Source: Streptomyces spinosisporus (lineage in GTDB: Bacteria; Actinomycetota; Actinomycetes; Streptomycetales; Streptomycetaceae). From it: a stretch of DNA of 61,333 bases. The position numbers and the translations under genes are program-made. The DNA lies in the NCBI RefSeq assembly GCF_022698145.1, contig NZ_JALDAX010000031.1, positions 1 to 61,333 on the forward strand, written 5' to 3'. Numbering within the stretch: the first letter of the stretch is position 1; each line of letters opens with the position of its first letter. Positions 1 to 7,100 of the stretch are shown here, piece by piece. Under the pieces are notes generated by a model. The model did no database searches and was not told the origin of the DNA. It saw nothing but the letters and a program-made list of their open reading frames with translations.

Positions 1-21
1 GACGCCGCCGAACAATTATTC

Positions 22-66
22 AAAGGGTTGGATCCTGAACTTCGGTTCGGGGTCCAACCCTTTTTT
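22..66 (+). terminator. Rho-independent terminator of the gene left of the window
   Basis: A nearly continuous 19-bp hairpin (arms 22-40 and 45-63) is closed by a C(TTCG)G tetraloop and runs into six T residues at 61-66. This is a textbook intrinsic terminator, unusually U-rich for Streptomyces. It must serve a transcript entering from the left, because the first gene in the window starts after it. Confidence 0.85.
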
Positions 67-112
67 GTTCTGCGTCACTTGAAGTTCACGTTGCGCAACA
101 ACGATCCTGACC

Positions 113-790
113 ATGGGTACTGCTGCGATGCTCAGGGCCGCCGGTGTCGGGCTCGGTGACGAGGTCGTCGTACCGGCCTTCGGGAACGTCGAGGTGGCCG
201 AGGCCGTGGCCATGGCCGGAGCGCTGCCGGTGTTCGCCGACATAGACCCGGTGACGTACTGCGTGGATCCGGCCGCCGTCGAGGTGGCCGTGACGTCGCG
301 GACGGCGGCTGTCGTCGTCGTGCACCGCTTCGGGCGGCCGGCCGACATCGCGCGGCTGCACGAGGTGGGCCGGCGGCACGGGCTCCTGGTGCTGCAGCAG
401 GGCGAGTCCGAGGTGCCGTACGACGAGGTGGCTCAGCGTCGGGAGCGGGCCGCCTATCTCGATGCCAAGTTGAGGGGTGTGCGTACGCCCGACGGCGGTG
501 ACGGGCACACCTATCAGCAGTACGTCGTGCGGGTGCCGGGCAATGGGCGTCCGGACCGGGACGCTTTCGCCCGGGCCGTACGGGCGAGGGGAGTTGAGGT
601 GCGGGTGCCGGTGAAGACGCCGGTGCACCGGCTGCCGGAATTCCGGCGGTGCGTGTCGCTTCCGGAGACCGAGCGGGCCGCCGACGAGACCCTCGCGCTG
701 CCTGTGGACGCCGCGTTGACGAAGCGGGACATGCAGCGGATCGTCGGTGCGTGCAATGCGCTGGGGGGACTGCTTCAGCCGGCCTTCTGA
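113..790 (+). CDS. DegT/DnrJ/EryC1/StrS aminotransferase-like protein, shortened, lacking the PLP-lysine region
   Basis: The 225-residue product resembles sugar aminotransferases of the DegT fold-type I family (usually about 370-400 residues). It keeps the stretch GDEVVVPAFGNVEVAEAV, the FADIDP strand, and a C-terminal half with QQYVVRVPG and VPVKTPVHRLPEFR. The family N-terminus is missing. Between VLQQGESEVP and the helix ERAAYLDAKL, roughly 70 residues that normally hold the PLP-binding lysine and the SFxPTK loop are absent. The frame is open with normal codon bias, so this looks like a conserved non-catalytic relative rather than fresh decay. ATG at 113 is used; ATG at 128 is also possible. 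The closest S. coelicolor neighbour by position would be SCO5746. Confidence 0.7.
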   Translation: MGTAAMLRAAGVGLGDEVVVPAFGNVEVAEAVAMAGALPVFADIDPVTYCVDPAAVEVAVTSRTAAVVVVHRFGRPADIARLHEVGRRHGLLVLQQGESEVPYDEVAQRRERAAYLDAKLRGVRTPDGGDGHTYQQYVVRVPGNGRPDRDAFARAVRARGVEVRVPVKTPVHRLPEFRRCVSLPETERAADETLALPVDAALTKRDMQRIVGACNALGGLLQPAF

Positions 791-816
791 GCCGTTTCCA
801 CCGCTGGATGACGTGG

Positions 817-846
817 TTGGGAGCAGGTGTCCGCTCGGGGTATGAT
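817..846 (+). promoter_or_regulatory. Promoter of tRNA-Thr
   Basis: TTGGGA (817-822), an 18-nt spacer and TATGAT (841-846) form a good housekeeping sigma (HrdB-type) promoter about 40 nt before the mature tRNA end. It lies after the stop of the DegT-like gene, so the tRNA has its own promoter. Confidence 0.6.
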
Positions 847-886
847 CTATCGCGTCGCTGCGAGGCAGGCCTCGAAAAGGCGACAG

Positions 887-959
887 GCCCCTATAGCTCA
901 GTCGGTAGAGCGTCTCCATGGTAAGGAGAAGGTCAACGGTTCGATTCCGTTTGGGGGCT
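887..959 (+). tRNA. tRNA-Thr (anticodon GGT)
   Basis: The acceptor arm GCCCCTA (887-893) pairs with TGGGGGC (952-958). The D arm is GCTC/GAGC, and the anticodon stem TCTCC/GGAGA encloses the loop ATGGTAA with anticodon GGT. The T arm is AACGG/CCGTT around TTCGATT. The gene is 73 nt and CCA is not encoded. It reads ACC (and ACU), a main threonine codon in high-GC genomes. Confidence 0.95.
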
Positions 960-965
960 CCGATC

Positions 966-997
966 AAAAGGCCCCGCCCAATTGGGCGGGGCCTTTT
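966..997. terminator. Bidirectional terminator between tRNA-Thr and osaC
   Basis: A perfect 32-bp palindrome (AAAAGGCCCCGCCC, centre AATT, then the complement ending in TTTT) lies 6 nt after the tRNA and 16 nt after the osaC stop codon. The A-run and T-run allow termination in both directions. Confidence 0.85.
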
Positions 998-1013
998 CGT
1001 GTTTGTGGGTCAC

Positions 1014-3767
1014 TCAGTCCTTGTGGAGGCCGGGTACGCGCATCGCCAGGATCGCCATGTCGTCCGACGGTGCGTCGGAGGCGAAGCGCTCCACCGCGCG
1101 CATGATGCGCGCCGCGACCGCGCCCGCGGTCAGACCCGTGCACGTGGTGAGGACGTCCATGAGGCCGTCGTCGCCCAGCATGCGCGTGCCCTCGCGGCGC
1201 TCCGTGACGCCGTCCGTGACGCACAGGAGGACGTCGCCCGGGTCGAGGGTGACCGTCTGCTCGTAGAGCTCCAGGTCGTCCATGACGCCTAGCAGGGGCT
1301 GGGGTTCGGCGGCGGGTTCGACCGTGCCGTCCTGGCGCAGGCGCAGCGGGAGCGGGTGCCCGGCGCACACCACCTTGAGTTGGGCGCTGCCGTCCTCCTG
1401 TGGCCTCAACTCGCCGTAGAGAAGCGTCAGGAAGCGGCTGCGCGCGCCCTCGTCGAGAATGGCCGAGTTCAGTCGCTCCAGGACCGCCGGGCCGCTGAGG
1501 CCCTCGCGGGCCAGCAGGCGCAGGGCGTGGCGGGCGAGGCCGGTGACCGCGGCGGCGTTGGGGCCCGTACCGCAGACGTCGCCGATGGCGAAGCCGTAGG
1601 CGCCGTCGCTGATCGGGAAGAGGTCGTAGAAGTCACCGCCGACCTCGTTGCCCTCGCCGGCCGCGCGGTAGATGACCTCGACCTCGACGCCGTCGATCAG
1701 GGGCAGTTCGGGCGGCAGGAGGCTGCGCTGGAGGGACTGGCTGATGGCCGTGCGCTCGGAGTAGAGGCGGGCGTTGTCGAGTGCCAGGGCCGCTCGGCGG
1801 CTCAAGTCCTCGGCCAGTTCCAGGATTTCCTGGCGGAAGTGCTCGTCGGTGGGCTTGCCGAGGGTCAGCATGCCGATGACGCGGTTGCGGGCCACCAGGG
1901 GGAGGACGACGGTCTCGCCGCCCACCGCGGAGGCCGTGGCGAGCGTGGGGCCGATGCCGGAGGCGACCTGGTGGGTGGGGCCGCCGCTGAGGCCCAGGCT
2001 GCGCATGGAGCTGCGCAGGGCCGCCTGGTGGGCCACTTCGCCGGGGGCCGTCCAGACGCGGGCGCCCGGGGTCGGCACCGGGTCCGGCGGGGGCACCTTG
2101 GAGAGCAACGACTTGATGCCGTCGATGAGTTCCTCGTCCTCGTGCAGGACGTACGAGAGGTAGGGCTCGGAGGCCTGGTCGGCGATGGTGTAGACGGCGC
2201 ACCAGGTGGCGAGGGTGGGGACCGTCATCTGGGCCATCAGTGCCAGGGTCTGGTCGCGGTCCAGGGTGCCGGCGAGCAGGTCGGAGGCCTCGACGAGGAA
2301 GCTCAGGGAGCCCCGGCGCAGGCGTTCCAGTTCGCCGAGGCGGGCCGACTCGACGGCCAACGCGATGCGGTCGGCGGCGAATTGGAGACGCAGGGCCTCT
2401 TCGTTGGAGTATCTTCCCGCGCCTTCGGCCGCCACGCCGAGGGAGCCGGTGAGCCGTCCCTCGACCTTCAGAGGGACCGTGACGACGGAGCGCATGCCCG
2501 TGCCGTTGAGGAGTGGGACGGCGCCCGGAACGGCCGTGAGGTCGTCGTGGACGGCCGGCATGCGGGCCGAGCCGTAGCGGCCGGGGCCCGCTTCCACGGG
2601 CACGCGTGCGAAGCGCTGACGGGCGGAGGGCAGGCCCGTGGAGGCGCGCACCTCCAACTCCGTTTCGTCGTCGGTCGCAAGGAGCAGGAAGGCCGAGTCC
2701 GCGTCGAGCATGTCGCGGGCGCGCTCCACGGTGCGCTGCAGGAGGCCGTCGAGGTCGTCGGGGGCGGGGGAGCCGATGAACACCTCGAACGGGTCGCTGC
2801 TCTGCCCCTCGGCGGTGCCGACGGCGTCCGAGGGAGGCATGCGCAACGGGGTCTGCAGGACGGCCCGTTCGTGGTCGCGGACGAGCAGGCAGACCGTGGA
2901 CGGCTCGCCGTCCGTGTCGCGGACGCGCAGGTGTGAGGCGTAGACCGGGGTGACGCGGCCGTTGGCGCCCCTGATGCCGTAACTGCCTTCCCAGCGCGAG
3001 AGTTGGAGCGCCTCCACGATGCCCGTGCTGGTGCCCGGGGTGTGCGGCCAGGCGGCGAAATCGGTGAGGGGTTTGCCGGTGACCTGCTCGGCCGCGTAGC
3101 CGAAGATCTCTTCCGCGTCCTCGTTCCAGGCCGTGATGGCGCCCGTGCGGTCGATCTGGACCACCGCGACGCGGACCCGTCCGTCGGCGACCGGGAGGAG
3201 GGCGGAGGGCAGGGACGGGCCCGCGGCGCGGGTGCCCACTGCGCGCTCGGGGAGGTCCAGCTGGAACCAGACCTGCTTGTGCGTGGGCGTGTACTCGACG
3301 CCCCAGCGGCCCGCCAGAGCCGCGCACAGTTGCAGGCCGCGGCCGCCCTCGCGGTCGGGGCTGCCCATGTTGACGGGGGAGCCCTGGAGAGGGATCTCAC
3401 GTTCCGGGTAGCGGTCGGCGACCTCGATCCGTACCCCTTCGTCACTGCGCAGGCACAGAACGTCGGCGGAGGTGCCGGCGTGCACGACGGCGTTGGTGAC
3501 GAGTTCGCTGGTGAGCACCACGGCATCGTCGACGATGTCGGCGAACCCCCAGCCCTGGAGGGTGTCGCGGACGAAGGAGCGGGCGGTCGCGACCGATCGC
3601 CCGACGGGCTCGAAGCTGGCGGCCGCACGCGCGGTGATCACAGAACTCCTCGTCCGGTTGTCGGCGGGCAGGGCTGACTGGCCGACCGGCTCGTGCCGCT
3701 GATGCGGCAGAGCGCCCGTCGGCCGGGGATCCGGGGGCTGCCCCCCGGGGATCAGTCCGGTGGTCAT
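1014..3767 (-). CDS. osaC: OsaC-type multidomain regulator (RsbW-like kinase, PAS, GAF, PP2C phosphatase)
   Basis: This 917-residue soluble protein combines anti-sigma-factor kinase and phosphatase modules. Residues 45-175 form an RsbW-like HATPase with an N box (SELVTNAVVH, 87-96) and a glycine box (GGRGLQL). A PAS domain follows at about 195-320, two GAF-like segments at about 330-665, and a SpoIIE/PP2C domain from 675 to the end with the metal-binding motifs GGDFYD and GDVCGTG. In S. coelicolor OsaC is needed to restore SigB activity after osmotic stress and is divergent from osaAB, as here. The ATG at 3767 has GGAGGGG about 11 nt upstream. An upstream extension is possible but poorly supported. 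Confidence 0.88.
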   Translation of the reverse strand: MTTGLIPGGQPPDPRPTGALPHQRHEPVGQSALPADNRTRSSVITARAAASFEPVGRSVATARSFVRDTLQGWGFADIVDDAVVLTSELVTNAVVHAGTSADVLCLRSDEGVRIEVADRYPEREIPLQGSPVNMGSPDREGGRGLQLCAALAGRWGVEYTPTHKQVWFQLDLPERAVGTRAAGPSLPSALLPVADGRVRVAVVQIDRTGAITAWNEDAEEIFGYAAEQVTGKPLTDFAAWPHTPGTSTGIVEALQLSRWEGSYGIRGANGRVTPVYASHLRVRDTDGEPSTVCLLVRDHERAVLQTPLRMPPSDAVGTAEGQSSDPFEVFIGSPAPDDLDGLLQRTVERARDMLDADSAFLLLATDDETELEVRASTGLPSARQRFARVPVEAGPGRYGSARMPAVHDDLTAVPGAVPLLNGTGMRSVVTVPLKVEGRLTGSLGVAAEGAGRYSNEEALRLQFAADRIALAVESARLGELERLRRGSLSFLVEASDLLAGTLDRDQTLALMAQMTVPTLATWCAVYTIADQASEPYLSYVLHEDEELIDGIKSLLSKVPPPDPVPTPGARVWTAPGEVAHQAALRSSMRSLGLSGGPTHQVASGIGPTLATASAVGGETVVLPLVARNRVIGMLTLGKPTDEHFRQEILELAEDLSRRAALALDNARLYSERTAISQSLQRSLLPPELPLIDGVEVEVIYRAAGEGNEVGGDFYDLFPISDGAYGFAIGDVCGTGPNAAAVTGLARHALRLLAREGLSGPAVLERLNSAILDEGARSRFLTLLYGELRPQEDGSAQLKVVCAGHPLPLRLRQDGTVEPAAEPQPLLGVMDDLELYEQTVTLDPGDVLLCVTDGVTERREGTRMLGDDGLMDVLTTCTGLTAGAVAARIMRAVERFASDAPSDDMAILAMRVPGLHKD

Positions 3768-4141
3768 GGTCCGGCCGCCCCTCCGATGCCCGCTCGTCTC
3801 GTACCACCGCCCAGGCCGGACGGACCGGCGCGGCTGGACAGCCGCATGCAAGGTTACTTACCTTCGCCGTCCATGCGGATGCCGGTCTGCAGTGTTTCCG
3901 CCCAGAGGGTGTGCGGACGATGTGCGAAGCTGCCGAACTGTTATGGCCGGGTTCAAGCAGGGTGAAACACTGGGCAAGCTTCTTGTGAAGGTCCGGGCAG
4001 GCCGAGTGACTTCCGTACCCAGTGGGCAGCAGCCCGTGGTGCGGCCTGGTATATCCGGCAGAAATACGCAGCAGTACCTGGTACGGCGAACGGTAGTACC
4101 GGAGCTCAGCAGTAACGGTCGACCCCTGCGGGAGGGACACA
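3768..4141. promoter_or_regulatory. Divergent osaC-osaA intergenic region
   Basis: These 374 bp must hold the promoters of both divergent genes. I could not assign a convincing -35/-10 pair for either. Visible elements are a short inverted repeat AAGGT-N5-ACCTT at 3850-3864, a GGGTAC (SigB-like -10) on the minus strand at 4016-4021 without a clear matching -35, and overlapping GTACC/GGTAC inverted repeats at 4074-4100, about 40-70 nt before osaA. Confidence 0.5.
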
Positions 4142-7100
4142 GTGGAGTCTGGCGAAGCGGCGCGGGGCACTAAGACGCGCGCGAAAGGCGGACAGTCCCT
4201 GAACAACCAGCGCAAACCGCGCGGCGGAACCACCGCGGTGGACACGGCGGCCCTGAATCGACTGCTGGCGGCCCTTGTGGCGATGCGCGACGGGAACTTC
4301 CGAAAGCGGCTCACGGTGTCCGGGGACGGCGTGATGTCGGAGATTGCTGCGGTTTTCAACGAGGTGGCCGACCGCAATCTGCATTTGACGGGTGAGCTGT
4401 CCCGGGTGCGGCGCATGGTGGGCCGCGAGGGCAAGCTCACGGAACGGCTCGACGCGGGCGCCTACGAGGGTTCCTGGGCCGCCGCGATCGACGCCTCCAA
4501 CGCGCTCGTGGACGACCTCGTACGGCCCGTCTCCGAGGTCGGACGGGTGCTGACCGCGGTGGCCGAGGGTGACCTGTCGCCGCGCATGGAGCTGCGGACG
4601 CAGGCGCAGGACGGCACCGGGCATCCGCTGCGCGGGGAGTTCCTCAAGGTCGGCCGTACGGTCAACAATCTCGTCGACCAGCTGTCGACGTTCACCGACG
4701 AGGTCACGCGGGTGGCCAGCGAGGTGGGCACCGAGGGCAAGCTGGGCGGTCAGGCACGCGTGCGTGGCATGTCGGGTTCATGGAAGGACCTCACGGACTC
4801 CGTCAACACGATGGCGTACCGGCTGACGGCGCAGGTGCGGGACATCGCCCTGGTGACGACGGCGGTGGCCAAGGGTGATCTGTCCCGGAAGGTCACGGTT
4901 CACGTCGCCGGCGAGATGCTGGAGCTGAAGAACACCGTCAACACGATGGTGGACCAGCTGTCGTCGTTCTCCTCCGAGGTGACGCGAGTCGCGCGTGAGG
5001 TGGGCACCGAGGGCGAGCTCGGCGGTCAGGCGCAGGTGCCCGGTGTGGCGGGCGTGTGGAAGGACCTCACCGATTCGGTGAACCTCATGGCCGGCAACCT
5101 CACGGCCCAGGTGCGCGGGATCTCACAGGTCACCACCGCGGTCGCCAACGGCGATCTGTCGCAGAAGGTCACCGTCTCGGCACGCGGTGAGGTCGCGCAG
5201 CTCGCGGACACGATCAACCAGATGACTGAGACGCTGCGGATCTTCGCGGACGAGGTCACGCGCGTGGCCAACGAGGTCGGCGCCGCAGGACAGCTGGGCG
5301 GGCAGGCGAACGTGCCGGGCGCCGCGGGGACGTGGAAGGACCTGACGGACTCCGTCAACACGGTGTTCAGGAATCTCACCACACAGGTGAGGGACATCGC
5401 CGCCGTGACCACGGCCGTGGCCAACGGTGATCTGTCGCAGAAGGTCACCGTCGACGTGGCCGGCGAGATGCTCGAGCTGAAGAACACCGTCAACGGCATG
5501 GTGGACCAGCTGTCGTCCTTCGGTTCCGAGGTCACGCGCGTGGCGCGCGAGGTCGGTGTCGAGGGTGAACTGGGCGGTCAGGCACAGGTGCCCGGTGCGG
5601 CCGGTACCTGGAAGGACTTGACCGACTCGGTCAACACTGCATTCCGCAACCTCACCGGGCAGGTCCGCAACATCGCCCAGGTGACGACGGCCGTGGCCAA
5701 CGGTGATCTGTCGCAGAAGGTCACCGTCGACGTCTCCGGCGAGATGCTCCAGCTGAAGAACACCGTGAACACGATGGTGGACCAGCTGTCGTCCTTCGCC
5801 GACCAGGTGACCCGGATGGCCCGGGACGTGGGCACGGAGGGCCGCCTGGGCGGCCAGGCCGTCGTACCGGGCGTGGCCGGTACATGGAAGGAACTCACCG
5901 ACTCCGTCAACGGCATGGCCGGGAACCTGACGGCCCAGGTGCGCAACATCGCCCAGGTGACCACCGCGGTCGCCCGGGGCGACCTGTCCCAGAAGATCGA
6001 CGTGGACGCGCGCGGGGAGATCCTGGAGCTGAAGAACACCATCAACACGATGGTCGACCAGCTCTCCGGGTTCGCCGACCAGGTGACCCGGGTGGCCCGC
6101 GAGGTGGGCACGGAGGGCCGCCTCGGCGGTCAGGCGCAGGTGCCCGGCGTCGCGGGCGTGTGGCGGGATCTGACGGACTCCGTGAACGGCATGGCCGGGA
6201 ACCTGACGGCCCAGGTGCGCAACATCGCGCAGGTCGCCACCGCGGTCGCCCGCGGTGACCTGTCCCAGAAGATCACCGTGGACGCGCGCGGGGAGATCCT
6301 GGAGCTGAAGAACACCCTGAACACGATGGTGGACCAGCTGTCGTCGTTCGCGGAGGAGGTCACCCGCGTCGCCCGTGAGGTGGGCACGGAGGGCCAGCTC
6401 GGCGGTCAGGCCGAGGTGCAGGGCGTCTCCGGCACCTGGAAGGACCTCACGCAGTCAGTGAACTTCATGGCGAACAACCTGACCATCCAGGTGCGCAACA
6501 TCGCCGAGGTCACGACCGCGGTCGCCAAGGGCGACCTGTCGAAGAAGATCACTGTTGACGCGAAGGGCGAGATTCTTGAGCTCGTCACGACGGTCAACAC
6601 GATGGTTGATCAGCTGTCCAGCTTCGCCGAGCAGGTGACCCGGGTGGCCCGCGAGGTGGGTACCGAGGGCATCCTGGGCGGCCAGGCGCACGTACCGGGC
6701 GTCGTCGGTATCTGGAAGGACCTCAGCGACAACGTCAACCTGATGGCGAAGAACCTGACGGTGCAGGTGCGCAACATCTCCCAGGTCGCGGCGGCGGTCG
6801 CCAACGGCGATCTGACGCGGACGGTGACGATCGAGGCGCGCGGCGAGGTCGCGCAGCTCGCCGACACCTTCAACACCATGGTGAAGACGCTGAGTTCGTT
6901 CGCCGACCAGGTCACCAAGGTGGCCCGCGAGGTGGGCACGGACGGCATCCTCGGCGGCCAGGCGCACGTACCGGGTGTGGCCGGTACGTGGAAGGACCTC
7001 ACCGAGTCCGTGAACCAGATGGCGTCCAACCTGACCGGTCAGGTGCGCAACATCGCCATGGTCACCACGGCCATCGCCAAGGGTGACTTGACCAAGAAGA

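Noticed and set aside
37..48. GAACTTCGGTTC, a perfect match to the LexA box GAAC-N4-GTTC
   Set aside because: It is the top of the terminator hairpin with a TTCG tetraloop. The palindrome is explained by the stem, and no start codon or promoter is placed for LexA control of a following gene.
3850..3864. Possible iron box (DmdR/IdeR site) AAGGTTACTTACCTT
   Set aside because: The spacing between half-sites is two bases shorter than the TTAGGTTAGGCTAACCTAA consensus, and the osa genes have no iron link.
4016..4021. GGGTAC on the minus strand as a SigB -10 for osaC
   Set aside because: No GNNT/GTTT element lies 14-16 nt upstream, and it would leave a leader of about 250 nt.
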